A model generated the notes under the pieces. It was not told the DNA's origin. It did not search any database and saw only the letters and a list, made by a program, of their open reading frames with translations. A stretch of 64,000 bases of DNA from assembly GCF_003096415.1 (NCBI RefSeq), contig NZ_QEKH01000030.1, positions 1-64,000 of the forward strand. The letters are read 5' to 3'. The translations under genes were made by a program, and so were the position numbers. This stretch comes from Victivallis vadensis. Its GTDB lineage: Bacteria; Verrucomicrobiota; Lentisphaeria; Victivallales; Victivallaceae. Below are positions 17,718-25,101 of the stretch, one piece after another. Each line of letters opens with the position of its first letter. Positions within the stretch are counted from its first letter, which is position 1.

Positions 17718-18632
17718 TCAACTGAACAACTTTGCCGGATAGGCTCCCTTCGCGACCAGTTCGCGCAGCGCGGCCTGCACCAGGGGCTTATCCTCACGAT
17801 AGGTGACGCCGAACCAGCTGTCGGCGCTGTGCAGCACCTTCACCTCGGCTTTCCCGGCGCGAATCAACGTATCCACCGCGAACGGCAGATAAAATTCACT
17901 CTTCAACTCGGTTCCGTGCGCTTTCAGGAACTCGACGAACAACGCCTCAAGCTCCCCGACCAGTTCCGGCCTGAAGCCCCAGCTGTTCATCGAAACCGGC
18001 TCCTCGCCGGTCAGAACCGCCTCGGAACCATCCTCCTGCACACTGACGACGCAGCCGTCATCGCGGCGGAAGATTTTCGTATTTTCGACGACCTTCGCCA
18101 GATTTCCGGCGGCGTCGACCGAACAGATGCCGCGCGAAACCGAACCGTTCTCACTCAGCGTATTGGCGAGCACGAAACTGGCGATGCAGCCTTTGATTTT
18201 GCCGTCGGCGGCGGAAACGCCGCGCAGGTATTCGGCCAGCTTGCGGTAGCTGTCCCGCCCGTAGAAATCGTCAGCGTTGATCACCGCGAAAGGTCCGGTC
18301 AGGAGCTTGCGGGCCGCATAGACGGCATGGCCGGTTCCCCACGGCTTGGTGCGCCCCTCAGGCACCGTGAAACCGGCGGGAAGGTCGCTGGAATCCTGAA
18401 ACGCATACTCCACTTCGATCTTGTCGGAATACCGCTTGCCGATCACGCTTTTGAACGCCTCCTCGATATCCCTGCGGATCACGAAGACCACCCGTTCAAA
18501 ACCGGCGCGCATCGCGTCGAACACCGAATAGTCCATCACGGTTTCTCCGGACGGCCCGACTTCGTCGAGCTGTTTGAGCCCGCCGTAGCGGCTGCCCATT
18601 CCGGCGGCAAGAATCACAAGCGTCAGTTTCAT
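17718..18632 (-). CDS. Sugar-1-phosphate nucleotidyltransferase
   Basis: The 304-residue enzyme opens with the nucleotidyltransferase signature LVILAAGMGSRYGGLKQL and has the metal-site segment VINADDFYGRDSY. It should activate a hexose- or N-acetylhexosamine-1-phosphate with UTP or a similar nucleotide. Being first in a two-gene operon with the NahK-like kinase, it probably uses that kinase's product, so free N-acetylhexosamine is turned into a UDP-sugar. The exact sugar and nucleotide are not visible. Confidence 0.85.
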   Translation of the reverse strand: MKLTLVILAAGMGSRYGGLKQLDEVGPSGETVMDYSVFDAMRAGFERVVFVIRRDIEEAFKSVIGKRYSDKIEVEYAFQDSSDLPAGFTVPEGRTKPWGTGHAVYAARKLLTGPFAVINADDFYGRDSYRKLAEYLRGVSAADGKIKGCIASFVLANTLSENGSVSRGICSVDAAGNLAKVVENTKIFRRDDGCVVSVQEDGSEAVLTGEEPVSMNSWGFRPELVGELEALFVEFLKAHGTELKSEFYLPFAVDTLIRAGKAEVKVLHSADSWFGVTYREDKPLVQAALRELVAKGAYPAKLFS

Positions 18633-18827
18633 TTTCTCATCCTTTTCTTATTATAACGTAACACCAAATGCTTCCGGGGTCAAACCGGCCGCGCGGCAAC
18701 GGCGGCAAAAATCCCGCTTTTTACCGACGGATTCAATATAGACCGCCCTCCCCTTCCCCGCAACCCGAAATCCGCGTTATGGAATCCGTTTTGCCGAAAA
18801 GTCCATATTTATTGTTGATAACTTCAT

Positions 18828-18855
18828 TTGGGAAAAATCCGGAACGGTATATATT
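18828..18855 (+). promoter_or_regulatory. Candidate promoter of nagA
   Basis: TTGGGA and TATATT are 16 bp apart, 45 bp before the nagA start. The -35 is a weak match. The rest of the gap 18633-18900 shows nothing else. Confidence 0.35.
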
Positions 18856-18900
18856 CTTCCATATAAAAGAAACCCTGTCATGATATAAGGAGCCGTTTCC

Positions 18901-20040
18901 ATGAAAACTCTGATCAAAAACTGCCGTCTGGTCTCCCCGGACCTCGATCTCGCCGATGCTTCCATCCTGATCGAAGCCGGAAAAATCGCCGGAATTTTTA
19001 CCGCTTCTTCCCTGCCCGCCGCCGACCGGACCGTCGACGCCGCCGGACTGACGGCGATGCCGGGCTTTGTGGATGTCCACTGCCACGGCCGGAACAACTT
19101 CGACTTCTGCGACGCGCTGGTCGACGGCGTGAACACCATCGCCCGCGAAAAACTCGCCGAAGGCGTGACCACCCTGCTGCCGACCACCCTGACCCTGCCG
19201 GAAGCCGACCTCGTGGCCACGCTGAAATCGGTTGCCGCCTACGACGGCAAGGGGTGCAAACTTCCCGGCGTCCACCTCGAAGGCCCCTTTATCAATCCGA
19301 AATGCACCGGGGCACAGAATCCGGCTTTCGTGCGCAAGCCGGATGTGGAGGAGGTCAAACGCCTGAATGCGATCTATCCGGTGCTGAAGGTCTCCTTCGC
19401 GGTCGAGGAGGAAGGCGGCGACCGGCTCTGCGAGGAGCTTCGCAACCTCGGAATCACTCCCTCCTGCGTGCACAGCGCCGCCAGCTACGGCCAGTTCAAG
19501 GCGGGCTACGCGAAAGGGCTTCGCAACCTGTCGCACTTCTGCAACCAGATGACGCCGCTGCATCACCGGGATATCGGGCTGGTTGGCGCCGGTCTGCTGA
19601 ACGACGGAGTTTTCATCGAATTCATCTGCGACAAGCTGCACATCTCGCCGGATATGATTGCGCTGGTGTTCAAGGTGAAGGATGCGGGCCACATCCAGCT
19701 GATTTCAGACGCGATGCGCGCCTCGGGAATGCCGAACGGAGAATATACGCTCGGCGGCCTGCCGGTGATTGTGCAGGGCGGAGCGGCGCGGCTGAAGGAA
19801 GGCGGCGCGCTGGCCGGCAGCACTCTTCAGATCATGGATGCGCTGCGCAACGTCGCCGAAATCACCTCGTTGCCGCTGAAAGAGCTGGTCAAATCGACCT
19901 CCTTTGCGCAAGCGCAGGCGCTCGGTCTGCCCGGAATCGGCAAGCTCGAACCGGGTTATCAGGCGGATATCGTGCTGCTGACCAGAGAGTTCAAAGTCAG
20001 CAAGACGCTGGTCGACGGAGAAATCCGTTACGAAGCCTGA
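18901..20040 (+). CDS. nagA: N-acetylglucosamine-6-phosphate deacetylase
   Basis: The 379-residue amidohydrolase removes the acetyl group from GlcNAc-6-phosphate in amino-sugar catabolism. Visible family marks are GFVDVHCHGRNNFDF at the metal-site strand, HLEGPFINPKCTGA, HSAASYGQ, the LSHFCNQMTPLHHRD segment and LISDAMRASG with the catalytic Asp. The ribosome site TAAGGAGC is strong. It lies near the N-acetylhexosamine kinase and sialate lyase genes, so host-derived amino sugars are probably used here. Confidence 0.92.
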   Translation: MKTLIKNCRLVSPDLDLADASILIEAGKIAGIFTASSLPAADRTVDAAGLTAMPGFVDVHCHGRNNFDFCDALVDGVNTIAREKLAEGVTTLLPTTLTLPEADLVATLKSVAAYDGKGCKLPGVHLEGPFINPKCTGAQNPAFVRKPDVEEVKRLNAIYPVLKVSFAVEEEGGDRLCEELRNLGITPSCVHSAASYGQFKAGYAKGLRNLSHFCNQMTPLHHRDIGLVGAGLLNDGVFIEFICDKLHISPDMIALVFKVKDAGHIQLISDAMRASGMPNGEYTLGGLPVIVQGGAARLKEGGALAGSTLQIMDALRNVAEITSLPLKELVKSTSFAQAQALGLPGIGKLEPGYQADIVLLTREFKVSKTLVDGEIRYEA

Positions 20041-20058
20041 CGCGAACCGTGGAGAGTG

Positions 20059-20100
20059 AAATCAAAAAATTTCGATTTTTCTCGAAAAATAATTTGATTT
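20059..20100 (+). terminator. AT-rich hairpin after nagA
   Basis: AAATCAAA at 20059-20066 pairs with TTTGATTT at 20093-20100, and an inner TTTCGA/TCGAAA stem lies between them. It could end the nagA transcript before the tRNA gene. Confidence 0.45.
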
Positions 20101-20137
20101 AAGCTCAGCATGTGTTATTTTAAGGCATGCACTAAGC

Positions 20138-20227
20138 GGAGAGATGGCTGAGTGGCCGAAAGCACAGGTTTGCTAAACCTGCGTGGGAGAAATCTCACCG
20201 AGGGTTCGAATCCCTCTCTCTCCGCCA
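20138..20227 (+). tRNA. tRNA-Ser(GCU)
   Basis: A class II tRNA with 7-bp acceptor stem GGAGAGA/TCTCTCC, discriminator G and encoded CCA, GCT anticodon at 20172-20174, a long variable arm typical of serine tRNAs, and a GGTTCGAATCC T-arm. It reads AGC/AGU codons. It borders the AT-rich island, whose first feature is a broken integrase. Confidence 0.97.
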
Positions 20228-20243
20228 TTTTAAGTTCAAAAAT

Positions 20244-20286
20244 ACCCGAAAGGTATCGTTCAGTACCGTTTCGGGTTTTCTTTTTG
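20244..20286 (+). terminator. Terminator downstream of tRNA-Ser
   Basis: CCCGAAAGGTA pairs with TACCGTTTCGGG (one bulged G) and a T-rich run follows. Confidence 0.8.
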
Positions 20287-20340
20287 TCAAAACATATCTA
20301 TATTGGCTAAATCCGGTACTTTCAAACGAAAGGACAGAAC

Positions 20341-20497
20341 ATGGCCATCCCCAAAATCAAACTCGACCCCGGAACCGTCTACCAGAAAGAGGAAGGCGGA
20401 ATCTATTATTTCCACATATCAGGTCAACGGAGCACGCAGGGCAATCAGCCTCAAAACTCGTAACCAGAAAGAAGCAAACAACAGATTCCACTTCTGA
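20341..20497 (+). pseudogene. Truncated, frameshifted tyrosine integrase N-terminus
   Basis: One frame starts MAIPKIKLDPGTVYQKEEGG and continues IYYF; another frame downstream reads YQVNGARRAISLKTRNQKEA. Joined by a one-step frame change near 20410 they give the typical arm-type DNA-binding start of a phage or ICE tyrosine recombinase. A stop follows soon after and no catalytic domain is present. It is the expected scar of an element inserted at the adjacent tRNA-Ser gene. Confidence 0.65.
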
Positions 20498-20675
20498 AAT
20501 CATGGAAAAAATCCACTTTGTAACCGTTGCTGTCCTGAATCCCATCAGTGTCATATGCTATTCAATCTAACAGGGAACTTAATAACATTCGTGCTTATGT
20601 GCAACGGTTTGTGCAGCCGTCGGTGCCGGTATATCCGCTGCAGCCGCTACCCACAATGCAACAACTCAAGCAGAA

Positions 20676-20942
20676 GTGGAATCTGCAGTAAATAATGCCG
20701 GAGAATCCATGGCTGGTGCTTTAGTGCTCTTTATAGTAATCAATATCCTCTGTTTTATTTTTTCGTTTTTCGGAAAATCAAAAATTTCCGTAATCACGGG
20801 TATTCTTTTGATTCTGGGGGCAATTTTTATCCTGATTAACGGTTTCGTAGGTCTTGGCTCAATGTTATGGGGTAGTGTTACCGGCATACTCTATTTGATT
20901 GGCGGGATTTTTTCTATTATCAACAAAAAACGTATTGCTTAA
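20676..20942 (+). CDS. Small hydrophobic membrane protein, 88 aa
   Basis: The frame encodes about three membrane segments (ALVLFIVINILCFIFSFF, VITGILLILGAIFILI, VTGILYLIGGIFSII) and a basic end. I do not recognise a family. A GTG at 20676 or an ATG at 20709 are possible starts; neither has a good ribosome site. The same frame is open upstream for about 35 codons and reads like a signal peptide (CAAVGAGISAAAATHN) but lacks a start codon, so the gene may be damaged at its 5' end. Confidence 0.45.
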   Translation: MESAVNNAGESMAGALVLFIVINILCFIFSFFGKSKISVITGILLILGAIFILINGFVGLGSMLWGSVTGILYLIGGIFSIINKKRIA

Positions 20943-20965
20943 CAGTAGTACAGGAGAACAAAGGG

Positions 20966-21739
20966 ATGCACCAATATATTCATATTTTTTCTTTAAGAAT
21001 AGGTGCTTTCCCTTTATTTATCGGGTTAGGGCTTCTTTTTATTGCATTATTAGTTTTTGACACATTACGATCATTTAAGATTAAAAATAAGTTTGAAACA
21101 AAAATAATGGTTTGTATTCCACTCTCTCTACTTTTCGGCTGTGTTACTGGTTATTTTTCTGATGTTATTTTTCGGGGTGGAATACAAGCCGTATTTCGTC
21201 CATATGGTTTTGGAGTCACCTTTTACGGATGGTTACTGGGAACAATCATATTTTATCTTGCATATTCAAAACTGCTCAATATATCATCATGCTTTCTTTT
21301 GAATTGTTTTCTTCCAACCTTTTCTATTGCACAAGCATTTGGAAGAATCGGCTGTTTTTTAGGGGGTTGTTGTTACGGTATTCCTTGCAACTGGGGAGTA
21401 CAATATCCTGCTGGCAGTCTGCCATATATAAAATATGGCAGCACTTACTTATTTCCAATACAACTACTCGAAAGTTGCTATCTTCTCATTATATTCTACA
21501 TCTTATTCAAGAAAACACGCTTTCAAGATAGGGCATTATGGTATTTAATAATGATGCCATCAGGACGGTTCTTCTTTGAGTTTTTAAGAGGAGATAATCG
21601 AGGAACAATAGGTTATTCCATTCTTTCACCGGCTCAAAATATTAGTATTATTATTTTCTTTATTGCCCTCATCATATTAACTGAAAAACAAATAACACAA
21701 GGAAACTCATCATCTTGGAAGAAACTCAGAATGAAGTAA
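20966..21739 (+). CDS. Prolipoprotein diacylglyceryl transferase-like membrane protein
   Basis: The 257-residue polytopic protein has about seven membrane segments and Lgt-family marks QAFGRIGCFLGGCCYG and GRFFFEFLRGDNRG. True Lgt adds diacylglycerol to the lipobox cysteine of prolipoproteins. The version with GGCCYG instead of the usual NGELYG belongs to a less studied branch. AGGAGAACAAAGGG precedes the ATG. It is AT-rich, unlike the host genes, and its end overlaps the next gene by 25 bp. Whether it is a functional Lgt is unclear. Confidence 0.75.
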   Translation: MHQYIHIFSLRIGAFPLFIGLGLLFIALLVFDTLRSFKIKNKFETKIMVCIPLSLLFGCVTGYFSDVIFRGGIQAVFRPYGFGVTFYGWLLGTIIFYLAYSKLLNISSCFLLNCFLPTFSIAQAFGRIGCFLGGCCYGIPCNWGVQYPAGSLPYIKYGSTYLFPIQLLESCYLLIIFYILFKKTRFQDRALWYLIMMPSGRFFFEFLRGDNRGTIGYSILSPAQNISIIIFFIALIILTEKQITQGNSSSWKKLRMK

Positions 21740-22119
21740 AGGAATGTCCATTTTGTGCACAAAAAATAAACATTCGTGCAAAAAAATGTCCATTTTGCCG
21801 TGAAGCAATAGACCCGGTCTTGATAATGTTGGAGAAACAACAAAACACACAAGGACGAGAAATAAATATTACCTTAGATTCAGGAAGGCCAACTGTTCAT
21901 ATTCCCAAAAATCGAACAAGTTATATTTTACTAGGAATCTTTTTAGGTGCATTAGGCGTCCACAATTTCTATGCCGGATATCAAGGACGTGGTTTGGCTC
22001 AATTATTGATTACAATTTTCCTTGGATGGACTATTTTATTTCTTCTTATTACATCTTTATGGGCAATCATAGAAGTATGCGTAGTCACAAAAGATGCTGA
22101 CGGCATTAATTTTCAATAA
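21715..22119 (+). CDS. Zinc-ribbon plus TM2-domain protein
   Basis: The 134-residue protein begins with two CPFC knuckles (KECPFCAQKI and KKCPFCREAI), a zinc ribbon, then a linker, then a TM2 domain with two membrane helices (LLGIFLGALGVHNFYAGYQ and the following segment). The only in-frame start is TTG at 21715, with AAGGAAA upstream, overlapping the end of the Lgt-like gene. Function is unknown; such proteins often occur on accessory DNA. Confidence 0.75.
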   Translation: MEETQNEVKECPFCAQKINIRAKKCPFCREAIDPVLIMLEKQQNTQGREINITLDSGRPTVHIPKNRTSYILLGIFLGALGVHNFYAGYQGRGLAQLLITIFLGWTILFLLITSLWAIIEVCVVTKDADGINFQ

Positions 22120-22130
22120 CTCCCAATCAG

Positions 22131-22232
22131 CTAAAGATATAGAATTACAGCAGACCAGCTCCGGAATTTTGGATTTCCACCATACAGTCGGCAGAACGGA
22201 TTCCGATTGCCAGCCTGCGTTTCATGCGGCAT
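22131..22232 (-). CDS. Possible 33-aa ORF or truncated gene at island edge
   Basis: AAAGGAGAAACTGTT precedes an ATG that opens a 33-codon frame on the minus strand, ending at the right border of the AT-rich island. It follows the sialate lyase gene in the same direction. The good ribosome site and position suggest the 5' remnant of a gene cut when the island arrived, but it could be a chance frame. Confidence 0.3.
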   Translation of the reverse strand: MPHETQAGNRNPFCRLYGGNPKFRSWSAVILYL

Positions 22233-22351
22233 AACAGTTTCTCCTTTCACCCGTTTCGCGGGTTCGGGAGTTAATATATCACAGGCAAATGCCGATTCCA
22301 TGCCGGCGGCGAAATTATCCGGGAAATCGACCCGCCGCCGGCAGCACCGGC

Positions 22352-23248
22352 TCAGCGCGCGACAATCCGCCTGAATTCCTCCACGATCCGCCGCTTGGTC
22401 GCGTCGTCCAGTCTGTCCAGCGGCGGACGCGGATCGCCGCAGTCGACGCCGTGCGCCAGCATCATCGCCTTGCCCGCCGCCACGCCGCCGTGCTTCACCA
22501 GGATGTCCACGCCGAGGCACGCCTTGCGCATCCCCCGGTCGACGCCGGACATATCCCCCCGGCGGAACGCCTCCCACACTTCCAGATAGGTCGGCGCCAT
22601 ATAGTTGTAGGTGCTGCCGATGAAGCACTCCGCCCCCAGCGCCAGCGCCCCGGCGAAGAACTCGTCGACGCCGTAGACGATGTCGTACCTGCCGTTGCAG
22701 GCGTGGCGGCAGTTCTGGTACATATACAGGTCGGGGCTGTTGAACTTGATGCCCGCGAGGTTCGGGATCACCCCGTCCGCCGCCTCCAGAAATTTGTCCA
22801 TCGGGAAAGTCACGCCGGACATCACCGTGTGATAATAATAAAACGCGGTGTCCGGAGCCGTCGCCGCCGCCAGCGCGCAGAACCGCACCAGCGACGCCAG
22901 CGAAGCCGGTTTGAAATAGTTCGGCGGCACCACCGAAGTCGCGTGCACCCGCAGTTCGTTCGCATGGCGTCCCAGCGTTTCCACATCCCGGATCGACAGC
23001 GCCCCGATATGCACGATCAGTTTCAGCCGCCCGGCGGAAGCCTCGCTCCACGCATCCATCACCTTCAGCCGTTCTTCGACGCTGCAGGAAACCCCTTCCC
23101 CGGTCGTTCCGCTGATGTAAGCGCCGGTCACTCCCTGTTCCAGAAGCAGTTCCGCCTGTTGCCGGATCACCGGGTACGCCACCATGCCGTTCCGGTCAAA
23201 CGGGGTGTGCGGCGCGGCGATCAGGCCGCGCAGACGTTCGATTTCCAT
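22352..23248 (-). CDS. nanA: N-acetylneuraminate lyase-like DapA-family aldolase
   Basis: The 298-residue TIM-barrel enzyme has the Schiff-base lysine in NLAGIKFNSPDL, the catalytic Tyr in AFYYYHTVMSG and the sugar-binding GTTGEG loop. GVDEFFAGALALGAECFIGSTYNY resembles sialate lyases of the vertebrate and Bacteroides type rather than DapA. It should split N-acetylneuraminate to ManNAc and pyruvate. Its promoter carries a palindrome and faces a GntR-type regulator gene. Other keto-acid aldolases of the family remain possible. Confidence 0.8.
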   Translation of the reverse strand: MEIERLRGLIAAPHTPFDRNGMVAYPVIRQQAELLLEQGVTGAYISGTTGEGVSCSVEERLKVMDAWSEASAGRLKLIVHIGALSIRDVETLGRHANELRVHATSVVPPNYFKPASLASLVRFCALAAATAPDTAFYYYHTVMSGVTFPMDKFLEAADGVIPNLAGIKFNSPDLYMYQNCRHACNGRYDIVYGVDEFFAGALALGAECFIGSTYNYMAPTYLEVWEAFRRGDMSGVDRGMRKACLGVDILVKHGGVAAGKAMMLAHGVDCGDPRPPLDRLDDATKRRIVEEFRRIVAR

Positions 23249-23344
23249 TTTGCTTTCTCCGTATTTTTCCCGTGCCCGCTTTCACCGCTCCGGCGGAAAT
23301 CCCTTGATCACAGCACCGGAAACCGACGGCGATGCGCGGCATAG

Positions 23345-23364
23345 TTCTATATGTTTATATAGAA
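23345..23364. promoter_or_regulatory. Palindromic operator between nanA and the GntR-type regulator
   Basis: TTCTATAT-GTTT-ATATAGAA is a perfect 8-bp inverted repeat, and ATA/TAT bases extend it outward. It abuts the -10 of the leftward nanA promoter and lies 100 bp before the regulator gene, the right place for a repressor site controlling both. Confidence 0.7.
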
Positions 23365-23392
23365 TTATACTCCAATCTCCTCCAAAAAGCAA
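23364..23392 (-). promoter_or_regulatory. nanA promoter
   Basis: On the minus strand TTGCTT and a perfect TATAAT are 17 bp apart, with the palindromic operator immediately downstream at the expected transcription start. Confidence 0.7.
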
Positions 23393-23466
23393 GGGCACGG
23401 CGCGGAAAAAATTGCATTTTCCCTCTTTTCCCCTTATATTACGCGCATCAACCCGGAGAAACAACC

Positions 23467-24501
23467 ATGCCGCGCATGCTCAAATATCAGGAAATCGAAG
23501 GATGGCTCCGTCAGGAGCTTTCCGGCGGGCGCTTCGCCCCCGGCGACCGGTTCCATTCCGAAAACGACGCGGCGCGCCGGTTCGGCGTCACGGCGGTCAC
23601 CGCCCGCAAGGCATTCGCGCCGCTGGAACAGGCCGGATATATCGACCGCAAGCGGGGCAGCGGCACCTTCGTGCTGCGCCTCCCGGACCGTCCCGAGCAG
23701 ATCCGCCTCTTCCGCCGCTGTCTCTTCGGCATCATGATCGCCGAAGCCCCGCTCGACAACCGCCTGAAAACCGGCCAGATGCTGATCGAACTGCACCGCG
23801 CCGTCGAAGCCGCCGGATACCTCGCGCTGCTGACCGGAGACGATCCGGCCCCATTGCTGGAAGCCGGAGTGGACGCGGTCATCGTCTTTCAAGTGCCCGC
23901 CGCCGCCACGCTGAAACAATTCCGCGACGCGCAGATTCCGGTCGCGGGGCTGCACACCGACCGCGCCCCCTACCCGGTCCTGAAGCCGGATTTCGACGGG
24001 GCCGCCGGACAGATGGTCCGCCTCTTTCACCGGCGCGGATTCCGACGCCTGCTGGTCACTGGAGCCGGGGCCGACGCCGAACGGGTCGACGGCGAGTTCC
24101 GCGCTCCCCTCGACCGTGCCGCCGCAGCAGCCGGAATCGAATGCTCCCGGCTGATCGCTCCCTTTGACTCTCTCACCGGCGAACTGACGGAACAGTTCCG
24201 CTCCGCCGAGCGGCCCGATGTGATCTTCGCTCTGAACTCCTGGTGCCTCGACCAGCTCTTTACCGCGCTGCGCCGTGCCCGGCTGCACATTCCCGGCGAC
24301 GTATCGCTGCTGGTACACGGTTCCAACTCGCTGGCGATCCCCAGCGAACCGCCCTGCTCGATCATCGATTTCGATCCCGCCGCCGCCGCTGCCGAAACCG
24401 TGGGTGCTCTGATCCGCCAGCTTCGCCACTTCCCCGAGCCGCCGCCGCACCGCCCGATCCCCTACCGGATCACCGACCGCGGCTCCATCGCCCGCCGCTG
24501 A
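23467..24501 (+). CDS. GntR-type regulator with LacI-like sensor domain
   Basis: The 344-residue protein has an N-terminal winged helix (about 1-70; FHSENDAARRFGVTAVTARKA and GYIDRKRGSGTFV) and a C-terminal periplasmic-binding-like sensor, as in AraR-type regulators. The start at 23467 follows CCGGAGAAACAACC. It is divergent from the sialate lyase and probably represses it through the palindrome at 23345. The ligand is likely a sugar or amino sugar, by context. Confidence 0.82.
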   Translation: MPRMLKYQEIEGWLRQELSGGRFAPGDRFHSENDAARRFGVTAVTARKAFAPLEQAGYIDRKRGSGTFVLRLPDRPEQIRLFRRCLFGIMIAEAPLDNRLKTGQMLIELHRAVEAAGYLALLTGDDPAPLLEAGVDAVIVFQVPAAATLKQFRDAQIPVAGLHTDRAPYPVLKPDFDGAAGQMVRLFHRRGFRRLLVTGAGADAERVDGEFRAPLDRAAAAAGIECSRLIAPFDSLTGELTEQFRSAERPDVIFALNSWCLDQLFTALRRARLHIPGDVSLLVHGSNSLAIPSEPPCSIIDFDPAAAAAETVGALIRQLRHFPEPPPHRPIPYRITDRGSIARR

Positions 24502-24506
24502 CGCTT

Positions 24507-24613
24507 GCCTCCGGCGGCCGGGGACGCTTCGCCCCCCGGTCCCCCAGACCGGCAAGGTGCCGGTGCCGCGTACGGTTTTGAATTTTTACTATGTAAAAAT
24601 TGCAAAACCGGGG
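24507..24613 (+). repeat. Repeat R, copy 1
   Basis: About 107 bp starting GCCTCCGGCGGCCGG, 5 bp after the regulator's stop codon. It contains three hairpins: a GC stem closed by a CTTCG-type loop, ACCGGCA/TGCCGGT, and a long A/T stem GGTTTTG...CAAAACC. Four other copies lie at 28693, 31788, 38661 and 38939. Confidence 0.85.
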
Positions 24614-24656
24614 TTATTATCTATAAGCCTGTCGGGTCCATCCGCGATATACGCCA

Positions 24657-24823
24657 CCGGGTGCTACCCGGTCGTGATCCAACGGCGAAACCGTTGGCCG
24701 TCGGAGACATCTTGTGCGCTACAGCGCCCTGCTACCGGTGCCTGATTGAAAATCAGGCCGCGTTGCGCACAAGGTCTGGAGGCCGCAAGGCCGCAAGACC
24801 CGCCTGCCTTCAAAACGGCAGGC
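24657..24823 (+). ncRNA. Structured element S, copy 1
   Basis: Five stems are visible: CCGGGT/ACCCGG; CCAACGG/CCGTTGG; an outer TTGTGCGC/GCGCACAA enclosing GCCTGA/TCAGGC with 7-nt loop TTGAAAA; GGTCT/AGACC enclosing GGCC-GCAA-GGCC; and GCCTGCC/GGCAGGC with loop TTCAAAAC. A second copy at 28844 keeps each stem while many paired bases differ. The orientation is assumed from the adjacent repeat R. No protein is encoded. Confidence 0.6.
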
Positions 24824-24835
24824 TTCCCCCGGTGA

Positions 24836-25101
24836 ACCGTTTTCGGAGGCCGGGGTTGTTTCGTTCTTTGCCATCCGACATCGCCATCCGGAATAAACAA
24901 TGCCCGAACCGGGCCGACCGTTTCACAGCACACCATTAATCCGAAATACCAGACAGGTTGAATATCAAATCAAATTACACGATCAATCCGGTCTGCCAAG
25001 GGGACAGCCGGTAAAAGTCCGATAATATGATGCGGAACCGCTTGCAAAACTTCCGGAAGAGGCTATCAGTAACATTATCGAAAAAAGAAAGGCGGTTCAT
25101 T
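24836..25101. other. Intergenic, nothing recognised
   Basis: Between element S and the secreted-protein gene I see no promoter of good quality, repeat or reading frame worth listing; only the ribosome site AAAGAAAGGCGG before 25102 stands out. Confidence 0.5.

Larger units (their letters stand above)
20287..22130. mobile_element. AT-rich island at tRNA-Ser (integrated element remnant)
   Basis: From just after the tRNA terminator to about 22130 the sequence is clearly AT-rich compared with the GC-rich genes on both sides. It contains a frameshifted integrase start, a small membrane protein, an Lgt-like protein and a zinc-ribbon/TM2 protein. tRNA genes are usual attachment sites for integrases. 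No second copy of the tRNA 3' end was found near the right edge, so the element's end is not defined. Confidence 0.65.

Noticed and set aside
22120-22200. Right attachment site matching the tRNA-Ser 3' end
   Set aside because: I looked for the GGTTCGAATCC...TCTCTCC sequence at the island's right border and found none.
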